From: Hirudinaria manillensis
Taxonomy: Eukaryota > Annelida > Clitellata > Hirudinida > Hirudinidae
Direction: 5' to 3'
NCBI GenBank assembly: GCA_034509925.1
Contig: CM067529.1
Coordinates: forward strand, 4,365,001-4,429,000
Length of the DNA: 64,000 nucleotides
Shown here: piece by piece, positions 12,433 to 24,721 of the stretch
Layout of the letters: each line of letters opens with the position of its first letter
Position numbering within the stretch: the first letter of the stretch is position 1
Translations under genes and position numbers: made by a program
The notes under the pieces: generated by a model
Told to the model about the DNA's origin: nothing
Database searches by the model: none
Seen by the model: only the letters and a program-made list of their open reading frames with translations

Positions 12433-13036
12433 CTTTGATTGGTCGGTACATGATTTGGAGAGATCTTGTGTCATATGCATTTCTTACGATGAGGAGGTGA
12501 GCCCCTAAATTCTTACAGACCTTATACGCCTCACCCCAAGTCGAACGATTAGTGAACATTTGATAACATTTATTATAGGTGATGAGTTGGTGGAATCTTT
12601 TCGGACACAAACCTGCTGGTTTAAATTTGTTTCATTGGCATTTTATTCTATTGTCTAAATCGTTTTATTGTAAGTTATCGATAGATTAAGTCTTAAATGG
12701 TGGAATCAATTAGAAATAAACTTGTAAGCGATGCAATCATTCAAAAGTTAAGACACAATTATAAAGAATAATTAAATGGGTAGCCTTGACTCATCATTAA
12801 ATCCTTTTTTCAATATCCGACTTATTCTTGATATATTATTTATGTACTATGTATCACATTTATTATATAATTTATGTTGTAAACGGTTGGCCACCCAGCG
12901 GGATGTAAATCCCTTCTGGCCTACTGGTGTTATTATTACTGTGCTTTTTTTTTATTGAATAAAGAATGTGTATGTGAAAAAATAATCCCTTAAAAGTTAA
13001 AAGAGCAGCGATGATCAGTAGTGTCCATTTAAACAT
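12433..13036 (-). pseudogene. Lectin pseudogene CTL4A, signal exon broken by a retroposon insert
   Basis: Exon 2 (12433-12615) is intact. It encodes AGLCPKRF, YNKCYQMF, TWGEAYKVC, AHLLIV, with phase-1 borders like the other lectins. Exon 1 starts at ATG 13036 (MFKWTLLIIAALLTFKG) but after about 50 nt runs into a 190-bp insert (12794-12983) before its end and donor. The donor itself reads GCTACC, not GT. No exon 3 is found at lower coordinates, where the Tigger fragment now lies. The gene is therefore dead in units A and B. Confidence 0.8.
12794..12983 (+). mobile_element. Short non-LTR retrotransposon 3' end inserted in CTL4A exon 1
   Basis: It lies between GACTCA and ATCCCTT, which are contiguous in unit C (44686-44700). 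The insert ends with a T-rich tract, then TTGAATAAAGAATGTG and an A-rich end. A GGCCACCCAGCGGGATGTAAA block precedes it. This layout (conserved 3' UTR, AATAAAG, short A-rich tail) is typical of LINE 3' ends. It is present in A and B (24486-24668) and absent from C, which dates it relative to the unit duplications. Confidence 0.6.
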
Positions 13037-13440
13037 TTTTTAAATATTACAGAAAATATGATAGATTTTCCAACTTTCGTGCTTTGAAAGTCCACTCCTT
13101 TTTAAACTGATGCAATTTTTAGACTAGTGCTATTCTTAAATCAAAATTTTTAAAGCAATAAATGTCAACGGTGGATATTGCAAATTGGACATTTGAACGT
13201 TTAATGAATGAAAATCGGCAGGTAAAAGTCACGTTACACATTTTTTACACCCAATTGTGAGATTTCCTGTTAAAATCAAATAAATATGTTTAATATCCTT
13301 GCTCTTAGAATCGTTTGTAATCTGGTAACATTTTAATCCACCGATTGGAACAGAATTCGTTTTAGGCTCCAAAAATGTTAACAGAATTATATTGTTAGAA
13401 TTAAAAAGAAAAACTTATCGAAATGTCAGACATTATATTT

Positions 13441-13644
13441 TCACCATTGATGAAATTGCAAATTCGTCGCATATGAATCATATTTTGCTTCTCTCGCTTC
13501 CATACTTCCACTGGAAGTCGACTTGTATTCTTGTTGAGAGTGGCTGTTGTTAACATTGCCAAATATCCGGTTAGATTGGTTCATTGCCAAAGAGGTTACT
13601 ACAGAATAATGCCGAAACCTTTTCTTAAAAATGTAAGACAGCAA
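13441..13644 (-). other. Conserved short open frame of unknown status, unit A
   Basis: The minus-strand frame (LSYIFKKRFRHYSVVTSLAM to NLQFHQW) is open in all three units (A here, B 25126-25329, C about 45151-45354). The plus-strand frame over the same bases is open in B and C but has a TGA in A. At that site the minus-strand codon changes synonymously (TCA versus TCT). That mildly favours the minus frame, but one site is weak evidence. I recognise no family and see no signal peptide. Confidence 0.3.
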
Positions 13645-13854
13645 CGACCACCGGAGGGTTAAAGTTAATCGATAGATAATTTAATTAAATAGGATTATAA
13701 ATTTATTACGCTAAATTTAGGTTATTTAAGATATTAGCATTGATATAAATCTATATAAATAAAAATTTCATGGCAGTTTCATGGATGACCAGGACATTCT
13801 TTTCTACTAGATTCAAGGGTGTCCTTGCCCAACATATAACCTCATTATCAATAT

Positions 13855-14939
13855 TTATGGATTTGTTATGTCAAACTCACAAATAAAACACAGCATAAAT
13901 TTACAAGGAGCGTCATTCCAACCTAAGTTCAAAAAAAGTTGAATGCAGTCTTCGTTTTCAAGAAAGTTGTTGGGCTCTCCAGGGAGCCAGTTGGTATAAG
14001 GGGGCATTTCAATCTCTTTTCCACAGCCGTCGATCCAGACGAATTGTCCATTAGAGGATGATCTCCTCCCGGCCGAGAATACTCCAGCATAGTTGCACGT
14101 ACCTTGGTAATATGTTGGTAAAGGTGATCAGTGATCTTTCAGAACCGCTTCAGAAAGGTGGATGGGGCGGAGAGGATATAATCTCTAATGCCAACCCAAC
14201 CATTGGAAACGAGTGTATGTAAATGTTTAATTTAGAGGCATTTTATATCTCACCAGCCCATAGACCCGCTAAGAGATTATCAGTAAAGGATATCCACAAA
14301 TATTTGATAATTTTTGAACTCCCACAAAAAACCTTGTAATTTTATGTACGATCTCTACCAATAAAGACAATTGTCTGCAGAATTCCATGGGAATAATAGG
14401 GATGTGTTAATTCGGAATATTATTTTAATTAAATAAATTCAAAATTTCATTTCATTTCATAATGATGATGAAAAATACAAATGAATCTTTAGAAATCGTC
14501 AAAAGCTTTTTTAATGATACCTTGGAATGGTTCGTACATGATTCGCAGAGCCTCTGTATCATTTGCAGTGATGACCATGGGAAGATGAGCGTCCAGATTC
14601 CTGCATACCTGGTACGCATCATTCCATATTGAACGATTAGTGAACATTTGATAACATTTGTTGTAGGAGGGGAGATGGAGGAATCCTTCCGGACATACAC
14701 CTGCTGGTTTTAATTTGCATCATTGGCATTTAATTCGATATTCTAAATCGTTTGACTGTAAATTGTCGACAGACATAAATTGTGAAATCATTTGAAAATA
14801 AACTTGTAAGCCATGCAATTGAGGCCATCAATCGAAAGTTGAGACAAATTTGGAAGGACAAATGAAATTAGTAACCTTGACTCAATCCCTTGGAAGTTAA
14901 CAGAAGAGCAGTGATGATCAGCAATGTACATTTAAACAT
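13855..14939 (-). CDS. Secreted C-type lectin CTL3A (three exons, intact)
   Basis: The exons are 14876-14939, 14521-14703 and 13855-14102 on the minus strand, all phase 1, giving 164 aa. Exon 1 is a signal peptide (MFKCTLLIITALLLTSKG). Exon 2 has VCPEGF, YNKCYQMF, IWNDAYQVC, AHLPMVI. Exon 3 has CNYAGVFSAGRRSSS, FVWIDG, a cysteine-containing loop (GCGKEIEM), YTNWLPGEPNN, LGWNDAPC and CFICEFD. EPN and WND are both present, so canonical calcium-dependent mannose-type binding is plausible. It lacks the W of FWTAG, reading VFSAG. It is near-identical to CTL3B and more diverged from CTL3C. Confidence 0.88.
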
Positions 14940-15447
14940 TTCTTTTTTCATTTCAGAAAATACGATAGATATTCTAACTTTCGTGCTATTTATATATGTA
15001 AGCTTTTTAAACTGATGCAATTTTTTAATTACTGCAATTCATAAATCAAAATTTTTTTAGCAATAAGTGGAGGAAATTAGATCGATCATTTGAATATTTG
15101 ATCAATGAAATTCAGCAGGTAAAATGATGTCACGCAATTTTTATAACAAAGTCTGCTTTGCACGAGATTTCCGGTTAATTCCCCCAACCCAAAAAAAATA
15201 TGACAAACGTCTAACCTATTTGTACTTAAAATCGTTTATGAGTCATCGTAGAAACTCTCTCCTTTTTTCCGCTAATTGTCACCCGTCAAACAACCCATGA
15301 AATGACCCCTAACTCCGTTATTAGAATTTGCAAAAAAGAACTTTTAGGCATTAGATAAATTTATTAACTCAGATTAAACATTGTGACCAGGAACCAACGG
15401 GCACCCAATTATTTCTGACCAAATTTGATTCTGAAGAAAATTTAATA

Positions 15448-15960
15448 CTTTATGTATAATTATAATTCTGCTTTTCTGGAAATTTGTGCGGAATATTGTA
15501 GCTCGTTAATTTAAAGTTCACAAAAACGTGATTTACATGTGGATGCGCCCAAGAACCACGAAAGACGCTTTCAAAAATCCTTGAAAAAAAATGTTAAAAT
15601 TAATGCAAACAAAATTAATGTAGTGGAAAAAATATTTAATATGAATTAATATTTCCTTTATTTTCAATAACTTTGAAACATCGGTCATCCATTGATTTTA
15701 ATAAAGTCTTATTTTTATTAAATTACTAGCCACTTCTTTCCAGGATCCTCTACTTTGAAATGTATAATGGAACATTATCTTGTTGGGAAACTACATTTTT
15801 TTCATAATAAGATTGCCCAAACGGGAATATAATTATATTTCTGCTTTTCTGGAAATTTGTAGCTCGTTAATTTAAAGTTCACAAAAATGTGATTTACATA
15901 TGGATGCGCCCAAGAATCACGAAAGGCGCTTTCAAAAATCCTTGAAAAAAATTGTTAAAA
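15448..15960. repeat. Local tandem duplication found only in unit A
   Basis: The segment with CTGCTTTTCTGGAAATTTGT, AGCTCGTTAATTTAAAGTTC, GGATGCGCCCAAGAA and CTTTCAAAAATCCTTG appears twice, at about 15470-15595 and 15838-15955. About 245 bp of unrelated sequence lies between. Units B (27150-27285) and C (47875-48005) have it once, in the combined form. Either A gained an extra copy plus filler, or B and C lost it by recombination. Confidence 0.8.
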
Positions 15961-16187
15961 GGACTTGATCTTCTAACATGTTGATTTAATCAGATAGCAT
16001 GTCATCTATTTTTCAGATGGTAAAACGTTTGTAGTAATCTTTTAAAAACATTTTTAGAACAGGAAAGACAAAGTCAACCACTTCTACAACGTAGCAATGC
16101 CATCATTACCTGAACGCTGGTGTTTAGAATCATATTTTGAATTTATCATCTTCAGGTTGTTGAAAGAGTTCAACTAATAGTTATTCG

Positions 16188-16383
16188 CAGACAAGGCATA
16201 ATTCGTTACATAAACCTCTTAAGATCATTCCAGACCATGCCATTAGAACTTTCACCTGGATGCAAAACTCTTGGCTATTGTAGTTGTTTGGTTAGCTTAG
16301 AGCCCAGTTGCTCTGTGCCATCCTCCACTAGGTTCCAGGGCCAGTCAACCAGACATTGCGGTTGATGGGATGAAATTGATGAG
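16188..16383 (-). pseudogene. Lectin pseudogene CTL5A: degenerate exon 3
   Basis: On the minus strand the region still resembles the second half of a CTLD (NRNVW, a G-T-x-W motif, PNN, then LCFVCE near the end). In unit A a CAG-to-TAG change gives an in-frame stop after GPGT. EPN has become KPN and WND is lost. No exons 1 or 2 are recognisable upstream. Confidence 0.65.
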
Positions 16384-17126
16384 AAATGATGTATGGAATA
16401 TTATGACATAATTTCAATCTATTTCATATTAGAAATAGACTGTGAAATGAAAGTTGCATTTGCTCAAGTGAAAGTTATTGTGAAGTAGACTTATATGATG
16501 TCTGTAAATAATTTTATGAACTCGAGATGCAGCAACTGTAAGAGGGACAAGTGAAGCATGAAATGAACACTTCTGGTCCGACAGATGTTTCTGTTTCGAC
16601 CATAGCAACTCCAGCTAATTATAAATGTTGCAAAAACGTTGCTGGCCTTAGGAAGTTTTATTTAATAATAGTATACAAATATAATAATAATAGTTATATT
16701 ATTATTAAACAATTAATAATAAGATATTTACAATTTTTATTTGAATTAAATATATATTTTTAATATACATTATTTTTTGTTGAATTTACACTTAATTCTT
16801 AATCAAAGTAAAAAAAAATTTAAGATATATATTCTCTGTGAATAATATACACATCCTCTTATTTTGGGCATTGTATGACCAATAAAATCAGAAACATCAT
16901 AAAAAAAGTTGTAGGTCATAAAGTTTCTTCTACCACTGTATATGTATCGAATTTAATTTGGCGATTAACGGTATAACTACTATTAATATTATTAAAACCA
17001 TTAAAATATATTTTATGCCGTTATCAATGTAAATGCAAGAAATGCCATACAGATCAAGCAAAAGAAAATTCTATATGCGCAAGACATCTATGTAATTACC
17101 AGAATCACAAAAATGTATTTTAACAG

Positions 17127-17713
17127 AGTGCAGCAAGTGCGCAGATGGCTTCTCTTATTTCCAATAGGAGAACAAGTGCTACAGAGTTTTCACGAAGAAA
17201 AAAATGGGAAGGAGCCTCTCGTGTTTGCAACAAATATGGTGATCATCTCGTCGTAGTGAAAAGTAGCTGCGAAAGAAGTGCCCTGAACAGGATGGTTGCA
17301 AATGCGAAAGGCAACTTTAATCGTGTTTTGCTTTTACTCGCATTTCATAATACAGTTTATTAAATAAATTGATTTCAGCCAACTTAAACCATCAAATCGA
17401 ATTGATTTTTATTTTACATTATTATGAATTTGATTGAAATAATTCTGTTCGTCTTGAGTTTTGCAATCATGAATTGTTCCCGAAGTCCACGTTTTGGACA
17501 GCGGGCAAAAGAAAATGCCCCAACGGACCATTTGCTTGGAATCCGTACCCAGGACTTCTGATAGATATGACCAATACCAATTGGGTGAAAGGTGAACCCA
17601 GTAACGGCAACGAAGAATGTCTCCACTTCTGGGTAACCGATAACAAGGAGCTTGGCTGGAATGATAGCTTATGTAGTATACTCAACTGCTTCGTCTGCGA
17701 AATCGATCTTTAG
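17127..17713 (+). pseudogene. Lectin pseudogene CTL1-like, unit A
   Basis: Exon 2 begins after TTTTAACAG and reads ECSKCADGFSYFQ. It then hits TAG where CTL1 has the alanine codon GCT, and it has lost bases in the KKTWEEA region. The exon 3 acceptor of CTL1 (GTTCGTCAG) is changed to GTTCGTCTTGAG. Exon 3 itself remains open (TFWTAGKRKC, GEPSN, LGWND, CFVCEIDL). No signal peptide exon is seen. It is dead because of the stop, the frameshift and the damaged splice site. Confidence 0.85.
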
Positions 17714-19071
17714 CATGTGAATCCAGCAGACAATTGTCGAAATGTCTAAAATTTCAAATATTGATGAATTTCAAAAGACGTAAGAACAAATACATTTGCG
17801 AAGTTAAGGCAGTTTTAATTTTGTATTGATTTTTGGAGAATTAAAATTAGATCGGATCTCCCAAAAAATCTTTACTGCTTTCTGATTTAACAATGAATTA
17901 AAAAATTATAGAAATCCCTCCAAATGATATCTTCGTTTGTCTGGATTATTTGAATCATACATTTTCTTAAATTCAGTTACAAAATGGTGTTGTTGAGAAT
18001 CATTTAAGAAAAATCGGAGCAAATTATTTGAAAAAATTAGTTAATTCAATTTTATGGACACCGTTATGGCAGCTAGTATAACACAATCCTAAAAGCCCAA
18101 GTTTGACTAAAGAAGTGGCTCACCGGAACTGACAATGCTTATTGAAATATTTAGTTTGATCCACAAATTGCGTAAAGATCAGACTAGTGAAAAAGTTCGA
18201 AATAAATATTACTTGATTAGGTTATCTTAGTCTTGGACGTGTAGCCAAGACCACAAGTCACCTCGTAGGAATCGAAATATTGAGAAAAATTAAATCGAAA
18301 TGACGTCATTTGAAATGCATTGTTTGAATCTTTCACTTTCCGTCCGGTCACAAGATGCTGTCAAGAATTATTTAGAATCATAATTATTACTAATAATAAA
18401 AAGGACAAATTATTTGAAAGACACGACTAATAAAAGGCACCATTGTGGATTAACTATGATTAGCTGGCCAAACCTTGTAAATTCAAAGCTATGCTGTATT
18501 TTCAGTTCGACTTGTTCCGCTAACTCAGTCCATGAATGTTGTGCTTTTTGTTTCCTTGAAACTTGAAGATAACCACAATCATTTCACTCCAGACGTTTAG
18601 ACATAGAAACACCATCGCTAACTGTCGACCGAAACTGTAAATATTTTCAAAATTTGTTCAGGGGATTATGCACAAAAAAAGACTAAAATCAACATTATAT
18701 TATATTAAATTAAAATTAATATTTTAAGTGTAGTTTTCTCGTTTTACACATAATTACAAATTATTCGGAATAAATACAAGTTTCTCAAGAAGCTGATGAA
18801 GTAAATCCTCTCAGCAGTGATGGGGAGTAAATACTAAAAAATTGTGATTTTTGATTTTGATTTTAAATCGTTTTTCTGGGTGAGAATTTGAATTCATTTT
18901 AAAATAAAAAAAAATCAAAATCAGAGTTTTTTACCCTATATTTTTAATATACGCCTTCTTTGCAATATTTATGGTTTTCCTTTATTCAAAGTGTTGTTCC
19001 TTTGTTCTTTTGTTCCTAGTGGTTGTAGTGTTATCTCTGGTGCATCATTGTTATTGGCATTATGGAAAGAA
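17714..19071. other. Noncoding spacer, unit A
   Basis: The sequence is repeated almost exactly in unit B (29051-30412). I see no exon, RNA gene or transposon terminus. It ends in the unique sequence GGCATTATGGAAAGAAGTGG, which forms the left border of the long TTA array. Confidence 0.6.
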
Positions 19072-19466
<395 letters not shown>

Positions 19467-19573
19467 AATATTAATACTAGCCCTTTGGATGAGCCTGTAA
19501 TCAAATAAACAAATGTAATAGTTTTCCTTATTACGGAATGGAATAATATATATTAATATGTGCACAGAATGCA

Positions 19574-19874
19574 TGGGGCCCTAGACTCATGCCATGTCCA
19601 GATGAGAGGACAAGAGGTCACGACTGGAAGCTGGCAACAGGAGTGGCACACAAAGACTTGAGAAAATTTTTCTTTTGCAACAGAGTCGTGGAGAGTTGGA
19701 ACAACCTTCCTCAGGAAGTTATCGAAGCAAAGAATACTGAAATATTTAAAATTTTACTAGATGACCACTTCGGCGATTGTAAATATTTGATTTGTTAGAG
19801 AGCGATGTACATAGTTTGTTAGTTTTTGTTGAAAGTTTTATGATTTTGTTCAGGCGAGGGGTTCGCCCGTGCCT

Positions 19875-19909
<35 letters not shown>

Positions 19910-19946
19910 TATATATTGATTAATATTTAAAATCTGAGATATAATT

Positions 19947-19980
<34 letters not shown>
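19574..19980 (+). mobile_element. 3' fragment of a non-LTR retrotransposon with (TAA)n tail, between units A and B
   Basis: A 69-codon frame at 19589-19798 contains TRGHDWKL, RKFFFCNRVVESWNNLPQEV and IFKILLD. This arrangement (R-K-F-F-x-x-R-V-x-x-x-W-N-x-L-P, then F-K-x-x-L-D) is typical of the extreme C-terminus of jockey/CR1/RTE-type ORF2 proteins. It is followed by a short GC-richer 3' UTR (GGCGAGGGGTTCGCCCGTGCC) and (TAA)n at 19880-19907 and 19950-19978. It is 5' truncated. A copy lies at 40000-40409. Confidence 0.75.
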
Positions 19981-19981
<1 letters not shown>

Positions 19982-20374
19982 CGGTTACTACTAAAAATAT
20001 CTTGTCCGAAATTGATCGACTTGAGTAGACAATCAATTTCAATTTAAAACTCAACATGGCTTCCTTGTGAATCATTTCACTACCAAAACCAAAACTACTT
20101 TTCTGAGCTTTTACACGAAGCTTAATAACTTAGAGGTACGTAAATTATTCGTACTGTTATTATTTATATTGTCATAATCATTCAAACTGGTTAAGCTAGT
20201 GTTATCTCCAATTCAAAAGTGATTCTATTAAGGGACTGGTTTTGTCACAGGTATACCTACTAAGAAATCAATAACATAAAATGAATAGCCAGCCGAGTAT
20301 CCAGGCTTTCAAAATCGATATTTTAAATTAAAAAGGTGATATTTCAAAGGGTGTTCCTAACGAGTTCGAAGTCC

Positions 20375-20382
20375 TATAAATA
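20375..20382 (+). promoter_or_regulatory. TATA box of CTL6B
   Basis: TATAAATA lies 57 bp upstream of the CTL6B ATG. The transcription start would fall near 20405, leaving a short 5' UTR. Confidence 0.65.
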
Positions 20383-20431
20383 CAGGGGTCCACAGAGTGC
20401 TATAGATACTGATACTTTCTGGTTCTTCAGA

Positions 20432-21070
20432 ATGCTCTACTTGGTGTACTTTTTCTTCTTTGTTATCTTTCCCTTTAACGGGTTCTGCCAAGGTGAGTTT
20501 TGGCTCTCTATTTTGTCCTCTTTTTTCATGTCTAAATTCAATTAATTTTTACTTTCAGATTGTGTAAAATGTCCGGAAGGCTTCACCCGTTTCGAAGAGG
20601 AGCACAAGTGTCTCTTGGCCTTCCCGATCAGGAAAACTTGGGAAGAAGCCCTGACCATTTGCAGCGATCGTGGTTCTCATCTTGTGACCATCCAGAGCCC
20701 CCTCATCAACGGGCCATTGGAGAGAGTGATTGAAGGAGTGTTAGGTATTTACAACACCATTTAATTGCTATCTGGAAATTTATCATCTTAACGTGTTTTA
20801 TTTTTGTTTTTAGAATCCTGTGTGAACCCAGCCGTCAACACACCGGCATTCTGGACAGCCGGGAGAAGAAAGTGCGCCGAAGGTCCTTTTGCCTGGGTCC
20901 CCAACCATGGAATCAAGCTGCCGATGGTGTACACCAACTGGCTTCCGGGAGAACCCAACAATGTCAATGGGAAAGAGAACTGCGTCCACTTCCTGTCAAA
21001 CCAACATCTCTCCTGGAACGACACACCCTGCGAAAGGGTCAACTGCTTCGTCTGCGAGGTCGACCTTTAA
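20432..21070 (+). CDS. Secreted C-type lectin CTL6B (three exons, intact)
   Basis: The exons are 20432-20492, 20559-20744 and 20814-21070, with short phase-1 introns (66 and 69 bp), giving 167 aa. Exon 1 is a hydrophobic signal peptide (MLYLVYFFFFVIFPFNGF). Exon 2 reads DCVKCPEGFTRF, HKCLLAF, TWEEALTIC, SHLVTI. Exon 3 reads ESCVN, PAFWTAGRRKCAEGPFAW, YTNWLPGEPNN, LSWNDTPC and CFVCEVDL. EPN and WND are intact, so a calcium-dependent sugar site is plausible. It differs from CTL6C at only a few residues (for example CVKC versus CVEC and NGKEN versus NGNEN). Unit A has no copy, because its left junction lies just downstream of where CTL6 would end. Confidence 0.92.
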
Positions 21071-21629
21071 AGTTGGAGGAGGGATCTTAAGGGCCACCAT
21101 GGCCTAGGAACACCCACCCGACTACCGTCCGGCCTATTAAACTTTCTTCATTTGGTTTTGATATTCAAAATTAACTTCATCGTAGATTGAGTTTTGGAAA
21201 TAAAATTTTGTCGCATCCAAGACATTATTTTTTTTTATTCAGGTCATAACCCGCTTTAAACATTTTATATTGACTAGGAAGCTTCGAAGTAAACATTAAA
21301 GACATTAATAATATTTCTATTTGTATCTTTTATTGACAACTCAAAAACAAATAATTGCTTAATTATATAAGCGATGGAAACTTGATTCTGTTCAACTTTA
21401 GCGCAACGAACTGAACATATAAGTTCTCAAGATTTGGTGAGGCCATAGGCAGAAATCACCTTTAATTTATTTGTAAAAGTATGAAAATTAAGTTTCAACC
21501 CGAAAGTTTAATTTAACAAGATTGTGCTAACATGTATCTGCAGCGATATAATATTAAAATATTAAAACATCATGTTTGTTGATAAAACGAATCCCTTCCA
21601 AAGGGTCCAACATGATTGGAAACTTGAAA

Positions 21630-22498
21630 TCACATGTCGATTTCGCAAACAAAGCAGTTTCCATGGGCGCAGACGAGATCACTCCATCCGAGGTCCTGGT
21701 CTTTATCGACAACGAGTTGTATGCACACGTTTCCACCCAGGTTGTCCGGTTCGTCCGGAAGCCAGTTGGTGTAATCCATGTTTATCCTGATACCCTGACC
21801 TGGTGCCCAGACGAAAGGACTGGCGGAACACCTCCTTCTGCCTGCTGTCCAGAAAGTCGGCTTGTTGAGAAATTTGCTCACACAGCAGCCTTGCGATGGT
21901 GTTCATGATGATTATTTGAAATGAATTAATTGTGTTAATTAATAAATAAATTAATTAATTAATAACAAATCATTTTATTATAAAATTAATAATAATAATA
22001 ATAATTATTATAGTGATTATAATTATTAATATTATTATAATGATTATAATAATTGTTATTAATAGTTACCGAATCCTAATTTAAAACTAATATTACTACC
22101 GAGAGACTTCGCATTATCGCAAGTTTGGAAAGAACCTTCCATCTGATCGATGACTCTGTTCAAGAGGACGTTGTCAGAGGCATTCCTAACGACGACGAGG
22201 TGAGCATTCAACTTGGCACAGACTTCGGTGGCATTCTCCCAACTTTCCTTGCTCGTGAAGGCCTTGTAGCACTTGTTCTCTTTCGAGAAATACCGAAAGT
22301 CTTCGGGACAGATTGGGCAGTACTGGGCTGGAATTGGTCGAATTACATTTACAATTTATCCGAGTATTAACAGTCATAATCATAATAATTTTAATATCAA
22401 TAACAACGACAATAATATATCTTACACTCGGTACGTGCGCTCAGTCCACTAAATGATAACAGGATAACCACCGAGAGGAGATAAACCCTGGCAGACAT
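21630..22498 (-). CDS. Secreted C-type lectin CTL2B (three exons, intact)
   Basis: The exons are 22426-22498, 22136-22327 and 21630-21889 on the minus strand, giving 174 aa. The gene is a near-perfect copy of CTL2A, with the signal peptide, CPIC, NKCYKAF, FWTAGRRRC and CFVCEIDM in the same positions. It has the same EPD and WSD variants at the presumed calcium site. The minus-strand TATAAATA at 22554-22561 precedes it. An intact frame in a recent duplicate suggests it still functions. Confidence 0.9.
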
Positions 22499-22561
22499 CT
22501 TGAACTCTGAATCACTCTCAGATCGTGGTATAAGATTTCAAGCTATTTATAAATTATCGCC

Positions 22562-23729
22562 CCTACCTGAGAAAGCCGATACATACTGTCGAGGAAATGA
22601 AACCACGATGTAATTACAACGAAGAGAATGACGATGATGATAACAACATCATAACAATAACAACTACATCGACAACAACAATATCATCATTATCGTCGTC
22701 GTCGTCAACAGCATCATTCTCATCATCATCGTCAATATTATATAAATTTTATAAAGAAAAAAGAATATTCACAAAAAAAGATTATTTCCTGATTTTAAAA
22801 AAAGCCAGAAAAAAAATCGTTGCTCATCTATTTGTCAGTGTTGATGATCTCCGACCAAGTGCGAGCAAATCGATCCGATGTTGTTGCTAAAACATGTCGC
22901 TTGTTAATTACAACACATGGCAACATATTTTCGCTGGCAACAACAACAACAACGACGGTCTCAACTCTGAAGCGTTCACAAGGTTTTTCCCACGTGCATT
23001 GAACAATTGATATCATTCGATTAAAAAAATAAATAAATCTGTCCTTTCGAAGAAAAGATCTTTGAGCATCTTTCGCTTTCTGGTGAAATGGAATTTTTCA
23101 ATTACTTATCTTTATATTTTGATAAACAATTTTTCAACTTTAAAATCTTTCTCGTCCATAAATAGCTCGAGCTACGATAGTTCAAACGATTTTCAGCCGC
23201 CGCTAACAATCAATGCTTAATCCATCCAGGGATGGGGAGAGGAGCGAATATCCCCGTCAAAAATTTCGAGTTGTTCCTCCCTAAAACCAGCAAATAATAA
23301 ATTGTTTAGAAACATTATAATCGATGATAGGACATGTCGCTGGTCGCCAGTCGAATTATGTCCACTTTTAAGTATTTATCTACAAATACGCTAGCGCCCT
23401 ATTCTCACCCTTTTCTAAATCTTGAATTCTTGCAAAAATCAAAGCCATTTCATTCATACATGTTTAGTACTTTCAATTTAGTTGTCAATGTTTTACGTTA
23501 TAAAAATTGTAATATTACGTATATTTATTATAATATATAATATTATACAATATTTTTAAAAGAATTTGAGAAAGCAAAAAATCTTTAAGATGACTTACCT
23601 GCATTCTTTGTTGTAAACTGGCCAAACACAGGTTTTGGAAATACACGAAGTGGGTTTATTATGATTAAATTGTTTATTTATGCAACATTTATTTAATAAT
23701 AATAATAATTTGAAACAAAGTCGAGGCTA
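22562..23729. other. Noncoding spacer of unit B
   Basis: Near-identical to 10889-12063 of unit A, and no gene is seen in it. Confidence 0.55.
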
Positions 23730-23933
23730 ATGGGCGCCCAACAAATAACCTCATTGCCAGCAAACGGTTGGCTGGACAATTTCAAGAAGCGCCATGACAT
23801 CACGTTCAAGACAGTGCAGGGTGAAGCTGAAAGCGATGGTCGCAAGTCTGGTGTGATGCAAGAGTGCGATCGGCTAGACAACGAGATCCGCAGAAAGATG
23901 CGGCAGTCAACGATTATGAGAGCTTTAGACTGA
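23730..23933 (+). mobile_element. Tigger/pogo-type transposase fragment (CENP-B HTH region), unit B
   Basis: The same 67-codon frame as at 12064-12267, with WLDNFKKRHDITF and GEAES. It was copied along with the unit and is not an independent insertion, because its flanks are identical too. Confidence 0.7.
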
Positions 23934-24124
23934 GCTGATGGGTAACTTGAGAAAATAAGGCCGTTTTTATTTGATAAAATAAGGCCGTTTTTACAAACCC
24001 TCGTTACTATGCCACTCTCGCTACTATGCCACTTTTGCTCGGTCTCGACGGGTTGCATGGTAGTGAGACTTGAGTGAATCCCTCAAATAATGAAAAAAAT
24101 GACCAAATGCCTTTTTAAAGTTAC

Positions 24125-24721
24125 CTTTGATTGGTCGGTACATGATTTGGAGAGATCTTGTGTCATATGCATTTCTTACGATGAGGAGGTGAGCCCCTAA
24201 ATTCTTACAGACCTTACACGCCTCACCCCAAGTCGAACGATTAGTGAACATTTGATAACATTTATTGCAGGTGGTGAGTTGGTGGAATCTTTTCGGACAC
24301 AAACCTGCTGGTTTAAATTTGTTTCATTGGCATTTTATTCTATTGTCTAAATCGTTTTATTGTAAGTTATCGATAGATTAAGTCTTAAATGGTGGAATCA
24401 ATTAGAAATAAACTTGTAAGCGATGCAATCATTCAAAAGTTAAGACACAATTATAAAGAATAATTAAATGGGTAGCCTTGACTCATCATTAAATCCTTTT
24501 TTCAATATCCGACTTATTCTTGATATATTATTTATGTACTATGTATCACATTTATTATATAATTTATGTCGTAAACGGTTGGCCACCCAGCGGGATGTAA
24601 ATCCCTTCTGGTGTTATTATTACTGTGCTTTTTTTTTTATTGAATAAAGAATGTGTGTGTGAAAAAATAATCCCTTGAAAGTTAAAAGAGCAGTGATGAT
24701 CAGTAGTGTCCATTTATACAT
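24125..24721 (-). pseudogene. Lectin pseudogene CTL4B
   Basis: Exon 2 is 24125-24307 (CPKRFHQL, NKCYQMF, TWGEACKVC; the A copy reads TWGEAYKVC). Exon 1 begins at ATG 24721 (MYKWTLLI) and is interrupted by the same retroposon 3' end as in unit A (24486-24668). Exon 3 is absent. The extra cysteine in TWGEACKVC would add an unpaired Cys, as expected without selection. Confidence 0.8.

Noticed and set aside
16551..16763. Frame starting MKHEMNTSGPTDVSVS, repeated in unit B
   Set aside because: Unit B has a 3-base difference and a longer upstream extension. Unit C changes the end. It has no domain, signal peptide or splice site, and the AT-rich tail reads as noncoding.
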